From positions 1 to 39,749 of the forward strand of contig JAHEHF010000022.1 of NCBI GenBank assembly GCA_024644745.1: a stretch of 39,749 bases of DNA, written 5' to 3'. This DNA comes from Flavobacteriaceae bacterium (GTDB taxonomy: Bacteria > Bacteroidota > Bacteroidia > Flavobacteriales > Flavobacteriaceae). The translations under genes were made by a program, and so were the position numbers. The notes under the pieces were generated by a model. That model was not told the DNA's origin, made no database searches, and saw only the letters and a program-made list of their open reading frames with translations. Of this stretch, positions 25,745 to 32,029 are shown in pieces. How positions within the stretch are numbered: position 1 is the first letter of the stretch; every line of letters starts with the position of its first letter.

Positions 25745-27133
25745 TTAGAAAGCACCTTTAGCCTTGGCATAAGTCCAGTTGAACTGGCTCGCATCTGCAC
25801 CGCCATTTTGACTTCCTTCATTGACTGTTATTGTCCATGAAGCAGCTCTTTCTGTAAAATCAGGGTTTAATATGATTTCTTCTTCAATGGGTTCATCATT
25901 TTCATCTTTCGCCACCTTTTCTACGAAAATACTGTTGTCAAAACCAACAATTTCCCATGTGCCGAACCTTAACTTTCCATTTAAAAAGTTTTCAGAGACC
26001 CCATTATTATCAAGTTCAACATCAGAACTTTCTTTAAATCCGTAAGCATACATATTTTGGGTTTCACCCATGGCGAAGCTTCTGAAATCAGCATATTCAC
26101 CTCCAGGTGTCGCCGAATTCCCCTTTAATGTGATTCTATCCAAAAGGAACTCTGCCTCATAGGAACCTTCGGGGCCGTCAATTTCAAGACCATGATCAGA
26201 GGTTTCTCCTAAGATGACCATTGAGTTTGAAACTGTTCCGGCATAGGCCTGATCTATATCAAGTGCATCATCACCCTGGGCCCAAACCAATAGGTTCGTT
26301 GCATTAACAGTTCCTCCAAAAAATTCAACCCCGTCATCAAAATTGGCAACAACTTCAACATTTTCAATCACCGTGCCTCTTCCTACAGCGCCCAAAGTAA
26401 GTCCGTTGATCTCATTTCCTTCTCCGATCAAGGCTCCACCATGACGTATGGAAACATATTTAAAGACCCCTGAATCATCTTCATCATCGTCACCACCATA
26501 CAAACCATATGTTTCTCCTGCCGGAATTCCTTCAATTTGAACTTCAGTAACATCACCTTTGAAGGACCCTTTGGCATAGCCCAGGATCAACACACCTCCC
26601 CATAGGCCATTATCAGCCTCAGACAAGTTTGTTCCGGCTTGCTGCCCAACAGAAATATTGTCATCTATTGAAGTAAAAATAATAGGCTTGTCAGAAGTTC
26701 CTTCTGCCATGATCTTTCCGCCTCGTGCAACGATCAAAGCTGAGGCCAGAGAACCTGTCCCTTTCTGACCTTTGATAATGGTTCCCGGCTCGATCTCAAG
26801 TGTTAATCCCGAAGGAACAACCACTTTGTTGGCCAGCTGGTAAATGTTATTGGAGGTCCATTTTTCATTATTTGTCAATATTCCTGATTTCACTATGATC
26901 CCCTGGCAAGGTGCACAGTCTGGTCCTCCACAGTCAACTCCCGTTTCTCCACCATTTTGAATTCCGTCATCACAGGTGGCACAAGGGGTACAATCAGGTC
27001 CTCCGCAATCCACTCCTGTTTCCGTGCCGTCCTGAATTAAGTTAAAACAGGTTGAAGTGTCTTTCTCATCATCGCTGCAGCTTGTGAATGACATGACTGA
27101 GATCAACAAGGCTGATAAAATTAATTTTTTCAT
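25745..27133 (-). CDS. Surface lipoprotein with right-handed beta-helix
   Basis: A 462-residue lipoprotein. The lipid-modified Cys19 ends a signal peptide (MSFTSC). The next residues, SDDEKD, fit the Bacteroidetes lipoprotein export signal (Ser/Lys plus acidic residues), so surface exposure is predicted. Residues 29-76 are two 25-residue copies of a Cys module (C-x13-C-x4-C-x2-C with GVDCGGPDC). The remainder (about 80-440) is rich in Gly, Asn and Asp with recurrent short hydrophobic strands, as in pectate-lyase-like beta helices. It contains acidic clusters such as GGDDDEDDSG. No catalytic site is recognised. It is the first gene of an operon with the TonB receptor and probably captures or processes its ligand. 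Confidence 0.8.
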   Translation of the reverse strand: MKKLILSALLISVMSFTSCSDDEKDTSTCFNLIQDGTETGVDCGGPDCTPCATCDDGIQNGGETGVDCGGPDCAPCQGIIVKSGILTNNEKWTSNNIYQLANKVVVPSGLTLEIEPGTIIKGQKGTGSLASALIVARGGKIMAEGTSDKPIIFTSIDDNISVGQQAGTNLSEADNGLWGGVLILGYAKGSFKGDVTEVQIEGIPAGETYGLYGGDDDEDDSGVFKYVSIRHGGALIGEGNEINGLTLGAVGRGTVIENVEVVANFDDGVEFFGGTVNATNLLVWAQGDDALDIDQAYAGTVSNSMVILGETSDHGLEIDGPEGSYEAEFLLDRITLKGNSATPGGEYADFRSFAMGETQNMYAYGFKESSDVELDNNGVSENFLNGKLRFGTWEIVGFDNSIFVEKVAKDENDEPIEEEIILNPDFTERAASWTITVNEGSQNGGADASQFNWTYAKAKGAF

Positions 27134-27164
27134 TTTTTAGCTTTATGGTTAAATTATTACGCTG

Positions 27165-27192
27165 CAAAATTGGCTTTCAAATGTTACTGCAA
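27165..27192 (-). promoter_or_regulatory. Candidate promoter of the lipoprotein-TonB operon
   Basis: On the minus strand a -33 TTG (27190-27192) is followed after 17 bases by CAATTTTG (27165-27172), one base off TAnnTTTG. The leader to the start at 27133 would be about 25 nt. The TGTTA repeats at 27182-27198 overlap the -33 region, as expected for activation by an OmpR-family regulator. Confidence 0.5.
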
Positions 27193-27198
27193 TGTTAA
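27182..27198. promoter_or_regulatory. PHO-box-like direct repeat, array A
   Basis: TGTTAC (27182) and TGTTAA (27193) stand exactly 11 bases apart. Degenerate units in the same register are TGGCTT at 27171 and ATTTAA at 27204. Read on the minus strand the core is TTAACA-N5-GTAACA, close to the Bacillus PhoP box. It covers the -33 region of the lipoprotein-TonB promoter. Confidence 0.6.
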
Positions 27199-27225
27199 TT
27201 CCGATTTAAGACTCAATAAAATGTG

Positions 27226-27261
27226 TGTTCATGAATTGTTAGCATATTAAGTTATTGTTAA
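27226..27261. promoter_or_regulatory. PHO-box-like direct repeats, arrays B and C
   Basis: Array B has TGTTCA (27226) and TGTTAG (27237), 11 bases apart and 33 bases (three periods) from the second unit of array A. Array C has TATTAA (27245) and TGTTAA (27256), also 11 bases apart but in a different register. Both lie upstream of the response-regulator promoter, which suggests autoregulation. Confidence 0.5.
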
Positions 27262-27287
27262 CAGGTCCTGAGGCACTTAAAAATGCC

Positions 27288-27295
27288 TATTTTTG
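27288..27295 (+). promoter_or_regulatory. -7 promoter element for the two-component genes
   Basis: TATTTTTG matches TAnnTTTG, 24 bases before the ATG at 27320. No -33 TTG is found at normal spacing, which fits a promoter that needs an activator. Confidence 0.5.
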
Positions 27296-27319
27296 TGAAA
27301 TCATCTAAAAGATTGTAAA

Positions 27320-28006
27320 ATGGAAAATGAATCAATAAAGATTCTGCTTGTTGATGATGAACCCGACATTCTGGAAATTGTGGGTTATCATTTAAAAAAA
27401 GAAGGATACCAGGTGTTCAAGGCCTCTGAAGGTAAAGAAGCTGTGATAAATGCCAAGGTAATACAGCCACACCTCATCCTTCTCGATATCATGATGCCGG
27501 AAATGGATGGCATAGAGGCCTGTGAAAAAATAAGAAATATTGAGGGGCAGGAAAATGTGCTTATCGCCTTCTTTACGGCCCGTGGGGAAGACTATTCTCA
27601 AGTAGCAGGTTTTGAGGCCGGTGCAGATGATTACATTACCAAACCTGTTAAACCCAAGGTTTTGGTCAGCAAAGTAAAAGGACTTTTGAGAAGGTTAAAA
27701 TCAAAGGAAGAACAAATGAAGAATATCATGGTCTTTGACGGAATCACGATAAATAAGGATCAGTATTTTGTAGAGATCGAAGGAAAAGAAGTAACCCTTC
27801 CCCGTAAAGAATTTGAACTGTTGTCACTGCTGGCCAGCGCACCCAATAAGGTTTTTAACAGGGAGATTATCCTCAAAACGGTTTGGGGTCAGGATGTGGT
27901 GGTTGGAGGCAGGACCATTGATGTCCACATTAGAAAACTGAGAGAGAAAATTGGAGATGACTTTATAAAAACAATCAAAGGTGTGGGTTATAAATTTGTA
28001 GTTTAA
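27320..28006 (+). CDS. OmpR/PhoB-family response regulator
   Basis: A 228-residue transcription regulator. The receiver domain (about 5-120) has the acidic pocket LLVDDEPD (Asp12, Asp13), phospho-acceptor Asp56 in LLDIMMPEMDG, the switch Thr in AFFTARGED and Lys in DDYITKPVKP. The C-terminal winged helix (about 130-228) has RKEFELLSLLASAPNKVFNRE and the terminal VHIRKLREKIGDDFIKTIKGVGYKF. It is closest in look to PhoB/PhoP. The kinase gene follows after 24 bases. The 11-bp TGTTA repeats on its flank and before 29189 are the kind of site this subfamily binds, so phosphate control is a reasonable hypothesis but not proven. Confidence 0.92.
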   Translation: MENESIKILLVDDEPDILEIVGYHLKKEGYQVFKASEGKEAVINAKVIQPHLILLDIMMPEMDGIEACEKIRNIEGQENVLIAFFTARGEDYSQVAGFEAGADDYITKPVKPKVLVSKVKGLLRRLKSKEEQMKNIMVFDGITINKDQYFVEIEGKEVTLPRKEFELLSLLASAPNKVFNREIILKTVWGQDVVVGGRTIDVHIRKLREKIGDDFIKTIKGVGYKFVV

Positions 28007-28030
28007 AGTGATCTTCCCCTATATTTGAGG

Positions 28031-29062
28031 ATGAAATTATCCCTTCTTCAAAAGCAGGCCTTAAAAACTGCCTTCATCGCGCTTCTGTTTCTCGTTATAT
28101 CCGCGCTTGCTTTCTATGCATTTATCGATATCAGTGCGATCAGTATCATCCTTTATACTTTCCTGGTATTTTTATGTATCTATTTGATTCACCTCTTCCA
28201 AATAAAGGGATTCATGCACCGCCAAATCCGGAGGGTCTATGAATCAAATCTATTTGAAAACGAAGCCTTTGTAAAAAGTGACATGGATGCCATTGAACTC
28301 GATGCACTGATCAATAAAATAAAAAACTTCGCGGAAAGTAAACACCAGGAAATTGACACACTCAAAGACAGGGATGATTTTAGAAGAGATTTTATTGGCG
28401 ACATATCGCACGAGCTAAAAACGCCTTTATTTACGGCCCAGGGCTATCTTTTGACCGTTCTGGACGAATCAATTGATGACCCTGCTATTCGACGTAAATA
28501 TTTAGAACGAACCAATAAAAGTATTGAGCGTCTGACCTATATTGTCAAGGACCTTGACATGATTGCAAAGCTTGAGTCGGGCATGAAATTAAATTATCAG
28601 AAATTTAACCTCATCAAAGTAATTCAGGATGTGTTTGAAATTTTAGAAATGAAGGCCAATAAGAAAAATATCACCCTGGGTTTAAACGATTCCTATGATT
28701 ATCCCGTTTTGGTCAGGGCAGATAAGGAAAAAATAGAACAGGTGCTCATCAATCTGCTTTCAAACTCGATCAAATACGGATCTTTAAACGGTTCAACCCT
28801 TGTGAGCATTGATTCCTATTCCCCGCAGCAATTTATTGTCAATGTCACAGATAACGGAGCCGGCATCCCTCAGGAATATATCCCAAGGTTGTTTGAAAGG
28901 TTTTTCAGAATAGACAAAAGCCGTTCTAGAGATGAAGGAGGATCCGGTCTTGGTCTTTCAATTGTGAAACACATCATAGAGGCTCATGACCAGGAAGTTT
29001 TTGTTAAAAGCGAACCTGATAAAGGCTCAACCTTCTCATTTACAATTAATAAGGTTACATAA
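28031..29062 (+). CDS. Membrane sensor histidine kinase, PhoR-like
   Basis: A 343-residue kinase; the ATG at 28031 is preferred over an in-frame TTG at 28025. Two transmembrane helices (about 12-31 and 35-56) with almost no loop between them leave no extracytoplasmic sensor domain, and no PAS or HAMP domain is evident before the kinase core. His127 lies in DFIGDISHELKTPL. The ATPase domain has the N box INLLSNSIKYG, G1 DNGAGIP, F box RLFERFFRIDKSRSR and G2 GGSGLGLSIVK. It presumably senses within the membrane or through partner proteins, as PhoR does through the Pst/PhoU complex. It is co-transcribed with the response regulator. Confidence 0.92.
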   Translation: MKLSLLQKQALKTAFIALLFLVISALAFYAFIDISAISIILYTFLVFLCIYLIHLFQIKGFMHRQIRRVYESNLFENEAFVKSDMDAIELDALINKIKNFAESKHQEIDTLKDRDDFRRDFIGDISHELKTPLFTAQGYLLTVLDESIDDPAIRRKYLERTNKSIERLTYIVKDLDMIAKLESGMKLNYQKFNLIKVIQDVFEILEMKANKKNITLGLNDSYDYPVLVRADKEKIEQVLINLLSNSIKYGSLNGSTLVSIDSYSPQQFIVNVTDNGAGIPQEYIPRLFERFFRIDKSRSRDEGGSGLGLSIVKHIIEAHDQEVFVKSEPDKGSTFSFTINKVT

Positions 29063-29109
29063 ATATGTTCAAAAAACTCAACCCTTGAACAATATTCCCT
29101 TCTTCCTAA

Positions 29110-29153
29110 TGTTAAGTTTATGTAAACTTATTGTTTATTTAAGGTTAAATATC
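29110..29153. promoter_or_regulatory. Four-unit PHO-box-like array D
   Basis: Four consecutive 11-base units begin TGTTAA (29110), TGTAAA (29121), TGTTTA (29132) and GGTTAA (29143). This is the most regular array in the window. It ends exactly where the candidate -7 element of the YwqK-like gene begins. Confidence 0.65.
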
Positions 29154-29161
29154 TACTTTTA
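29131..29161 (+). promoter_or_regulatory. Candidate promoter of the YwqK-like gene
   Basis: A -33 TTG (29131-29133) is followed after 20 bases by TACTTTTA (29154-29161), one base off TAnnTTTG. The leader would be about 20 nt. Repeat units three and four of array D lie over the -33 and spacer region. Confidence 0.5.
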
Positions 29162-29188
29162 TTCTATAAAAATTCAAAAACAGGACTT

Positions 29189-29539
29189 ATGAAAAAGTTT
29201 AGCGCGGCAGTAGTTTTAATGATATTAACGATTAATATTTCATTTGCACAAGAGATTGATCCAAAGTTTGAAAAACAAGATGACCTGGTAAAAGCAACTT
29301 ATTACTATGATAATGGAGCCATTAAGGAAGTGGGGTATTTTAAAGATGAAAAATTACACCACCAGTGGATCTCATATAACAAAGACGGAAACATTAAAGT
29401 TGTTGCCATGTACAACAATGGGAAAAAAGACGGTAAGTGGTATTTGGTTGGTGATGATGTTGTAAAAGAGGTGACCTATGAATCCAATAAAATAGTCAAG
29501 GTTGAGGAAGTGGAACAGCTGGATATGTCCTTCATTTAA
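29189..29539 (+). CDS. Small secreted YwqK/MORN-like repeat protein
   Basis: A 116-residue secreted protein with a signal peptide (residues 1-20, ending SFAQ). It has three beta-hairpin repeats of the MORN/YwqK kind: YYYDNGAIKEVGYFK, ISYNKDGNIKVVAMYNNGKKDGKWY and LVGDDVVKEVTYES. Databases often label such proteins 'toxin-antitoxin system YwqK family antitoxin', but there is no toxin gene here and the secretion signal argues against that role. It lies just after the two-component genes, yet it has its own promoter region with four 11-bp TGTTA-like repeats. It is therefore probably a target of the neighbouring regulator. Its function is unknown. Confidence 0.82.
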   Translation: MKKFSAAVVLMILTINISFAQEIDPKFEKQDDLVKATYYYDNGAIKEVGYFKDEKLHHQWISYNKDGNIKVVAMYNNGKKDGKWYLVGDDVVKEVTYESNKIVKVEEVEQLDMSFI

Positions 29540-29550
29540 AATAAAATCAT

Positions 29551-30621
29551 TTATTTAAAAACATCAAAAAGCGACACATCAAAGTTGGTTTTTGATGTTT
29601 TTTTATGACCAAAACCCTTGTATTTTGATCCCTGATGCAGTTTTTCAAGACTGAATTCGTCCTGTTGGGAAAAATCTGAATAACCCAGGTTCTTCATGTG
29701 CACTGCCAGGTATTCTTGTTCGTGCTGACCCGGAGTAGGCACAAAAAAAGTCTTAGCTCCTATAGCTTCAAGGTCCATGATACTGCTGTAGCCAGATCTT
29801 GAAATGACCAGTTTACTGCGCCTCAGGGTCCTTTCCAGTTCCCCAGAAAGCATGAAATTGATCAATTTTAGCCTGCCGTCCTGATCTGTTTTTTGTTTGT
29901 CCTCAATGAGCCCCCGGACCATTAAAACAGAACCCTCATAGTTTTTTAATTCTTTTCTTAGTTTATTTTCAAGTAAGCTTCTCTGGGGCTCAGGGCCGCT
30001 CAAAACAATGAAGAGGTCCAGGTCGCTGGTCTTTTTCTTATTCGAAAACCTGCTCAAGGGCCCGATAAACCTTAAAGGAACATTTAGATTTTCTGCCCGG
30101 GATAATTCTCCGGAGAGACTTTGTTCACCTGCAACATCCGGAATCCAACATTCATGAAACCTCGAAATGATCTCCTGGTGTATTTTAGTGGTAAAATGAC
30201 TTGTGTTACCCGATAATACATTTAACTGGTGTGTCAAATAAATACTTGGAATTTTATCGGATCGCAGGCCAAAACGATTGTCAGAAATAATTCCTTTCAA
30301 ATTTTCCTTTTGAATGATTTTCTTGAGGATTTTCCTTTCTTCAGACATGGCCAACAAAATTCCGGGAAGCTTTAAAAGAAGTTTGTACTTTAAATTATTT
30401 GCCTTTTTTGCATATGCAATCTTATAAGAGGGCAGTTCATAATAGGGCAAAAAAGGGAATTCCTTTATCAACAGCTGCAATGATGTTCCATCTCCGGCCA
30501 GCACAGGCTGAAAATTCTCACTTAGCAGGTTCTTTATGATGGGAATACAACGCGTGGCATGACCCAGGCCCCAATTCAAGGGAGCGACAAGAATTTTTCT
30601 ATGTTCACCCGTATCAGACAA
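29551..30621 (-). CDS. Glycosyltransferase-like protein (GT-B fold, MJ1255 type)
   Basis: A 356-residue cytoplasmic protein resembling the MJ1255/VC2487 family of GT-B glycosyltransferases. The N-terminal motif KILVAPLNWGLGHATRCIPI is the nucleotide-sugar transferase loop. The C-terminal half has the donor-site pattern SKLVISRSGYSSIMDLEAIGAKTFFVPTPGQHEQEY, as in MurG-like enzymes. Acceptor and sugar are unknown. The start is a TTG at 30621; an in-frame stop lies three codons upstream and there is no suitable ATG. It follows purD by 40 bases and is probably co-transcribed. Confidence 0.82.
   Translation of the reverse strand: MSDTGEHRKILVAPLNWGLGHATRCIPIIKNLLSENFQPVLAGDGTSLQLLIKEFPFLPYYELPSYKIAYAKKANNLKYKLLLKLPGILLAMSEERKILKKIIQKENLKGIISDNRFGLRSDKIPSIYLTHQLNVLSGNTSHFTTKIHQEIISRFHECWIPDVAGEQSLSGELSRAENLNVPLRFIGPLSRFSNKKKTSDLDLFIVLSGPEPQRSLLENKLRKELKNYEGSVLMVRGLIEDKQKTDQDGRLKLINFMLSGELERTLRRSKLVISRSGYSSIMDLEAIGAKTFFVPTPGQHEQEYLAVHMKNLGYSDFSQQDEFSLEKLHQGSKYKGFGHKKTSKTNFDVSLFDVFK
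29557..29604 (+). terminator. Terminator of the YwqK-like gene, inside the tail of the convergent glycosyltransferase
   Basis: A perfect 14-bp stem (29557-29570 with 29589-29602, core AACATCAAAAA) with an 18-base loop is followed by T residues. It lies 18 bases past the YwqK-like stop, within the last codons of the glycosyltransferase, which encode the repeated FDV...FDV. Confidence 0.75.
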
Positions 30622-30661
30622 TTCGTACTAATGAAAGATCGCTTTAAACGCTTCAGAGGCA

Positions 30662-31933
30662 TCACAGATCAAAACCTATATCCTTTCTGAAATTCATTTT
30701 ATCAAACTTAATCTTTTCAATGTTCCCGTACGATGTTTTCAGCGCATGATTGAAATCCTTTCCATAAGAAGTTACGGCAAGTACACGGCCCCCGCTGGTC
30801 AGCACCTTGTTGTCGACAAGTTTGGTTCCCGCATGAAATACGATAGAATCTTCAATAGCTTCCAGACCTGAAATTTCCTTGTCCTTTTCATAGGCTTCGG
30901 GATACCCCCCGGACACCATCATCACTGTTGCCGCAGAACGCTCATCAATCTCCAGTTCAAAGGAATCCAGTTGCTGCTTAGCTGTAGCATCCAAAAGGCC
31001 GACCAGGTCAGACTTGATCCTGGGTATGACTACTTCTGTCTCTGGATCACCCATTCTGACGTTATATTCGATCACATAAGGTTCGTTGTTTACACGGATC
31101 AAACCGATAAAAATAAAACCGACATATGAATAACCATCTTTCTTAAGCCCTTCGATCGTTGGAATAATTATCCTTTCCTCAACCTTGGTCAAAAATTCCT
31201 TGTCAGCAAACGGAACCGGAGAAACGGCCCCCATTCCTCCTGTGTTCAATCCCTTATCTCCCTCACCGATCCGCTTATAATCCTTTGCGTTCGGCAATAT
31301 GACATAATTTTTTCCGTCAGTCAGCACAAAAGAGCTCATTTCGATACCGTCCAGGAACTCCTCGATCACAACCTTTGCACTGGCCGCACCAAATTTTTGA
31401 CCAACCAGCATCTCACGGAATTCTATTTTTGCCTCTGCCAGATCATTCAGGATCAACACTCCTTTTCCAGCAGCCAAGCCATCTGCCTTCAATACATAAG
31501 GTGGGTTCAGGCTTTCCAGAAAAACATAACCATCTTGAAGTGAAGCAGTCGTAAAGCTTTGGTATTTAGCTGTAGGAATCTGATGCCTATACATGAATTC
31601 TTTTGCAAATTCCTTACTTCCTTCTAGCTGGGCGGCCATTTTTCGGGGTCCGATCACGGGAATTTCCTTGAGATCGGGATCTTCAATAAAAAAATCATGA
31701 ATTCCAAGTACAAGAGGGTCCTCCGGTCCCACAACAACCATTTGGATATCATAGTCCTTTACCGCAGTTTTAACCTCTTCAAAATTATTAGGATTCAATT
31801 GCAGGTTCCTGCCATAATCCAAAGTGCCTGCATTACCGGGTGCTATAAAAAGGTTTCCGCAGTTTTCGCTTTGTGCGAATTTCCAGGCCAGGGTACATTC
31901 TCTTCCTCCGGAGCCCAAGATAAGTATGTTCAT
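30662..31933 (-). CDS. purD: Phosphoribosylamine-glycine ligase
   Basis: The second step of purine synthesis: phosphoribosylamine + glycine + ATP to GAR. The 423 residues form a complete ATP-grasp enzyme. It has the N-terminal MNILILGSGGRECTLAW, the ATP-grasp loop LKADGLAAGKGV, GEGDKGLNTGGMGAVSP, and the metal-binding VIEYNVRMGDPETEV. The usual GGREHAL is GGRECTL here, replacing a His that is nearly always present; otherwise the enzyme looks intact. The -7 element at 31965-31972 gives a leader of about 25 nt. The glycosyltransferase gene lies downstream. Confidence 0.95.
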   Translation of the reverse strand: MNILILGSGGRECTLAWKFAQSENCGNLFIAPGNAGTLDYGRNLQLNPNNFEEVKTAVKDYDIQMVVVGPEDPLVLGIHDFFIEDPDLKEIPVIGPRKMAAQLEGSKEFAKEFMYRHQIPTAKYQSFTTASLQDGYVFLESLNPPYVLKADGLAAGKGVLILNDLAEAKIEFREMLVGQKFGAASAKVVIEEFLDGIEMSSFVLTDGKNYVILPNAKDYKRIGEGDKGLNTGGMGAVSPVPFADKEFLTKVEERIIIPTIEGLKKDGYSYVGFIFIGLIRVNNEPYVIEYNVRMGDPETEVVIPRIKSDLVGLLDATAKQQLDSFELEIDERSAATVMMVSGGYPEAYEKDKEISGLEAIEDSIVFHAGTKLVDNKVLTSGGRVLAVTSYGKDFNHALKTSYGNIEKIKFDKMNFRKDIGFDL

Positions 31934-31964
31934 GTATGCATCATTTATGCCCGCTAAAATACTT

Positions 31965-31972
31965 CAAAAATA
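31965..31972 (-). promoter_or_regulatory. -7 promoter element for purD
   Basis: The minus strand reads TATTTTTG (TAnnTTTG), 32 bases before the purD start. It lies in the 96-base gap after the DUF6909 gene, so purD can be transcribed separately from it. No -33 TTG is visible. Confidence 0.45.
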
Positions 31973-32029
31973 TATATTAGGAATATAAATGCCCCTGAAA
32001 TACTTCATTGACACTGGTGAAACCAAGCA

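Noticed and set aside
25745-27133. Polysaccharide lyase assignment from the beta-helix repeats.
   Set aside because: No catalytic Arg/Lys/Asp arrangement of a pectate lyase could be picked out, and no sugar genes are nearby. Only the fold is inferred.
25745-27133. Type IX secretion C-terminal sorting domain on the exported proteins of this window.
   Set aside because: None of the secreted proteins (lipoprotein, dipeptidyl peptidase, M61-like peptidase, thioredoxin-like, YwqK-like) ends with a recognisable sorting domain.
27320-29062. Firm annotation of the two-component genes as phoP/phoR or phoB/phoR.
   Set aside because: The repeats and the regulator type suggest phosphate control, but no pst, phoU or phosphatase gene lies in the window, so gene symbols were left empty.
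29189-29539. Possible toxin-antitoxin module around the YwqK-like gene.
   Set aside because: There is no toxin gene next to it, and a signal peptide sends the protein out of the cytoplasm. The label comes from a misleading family name.
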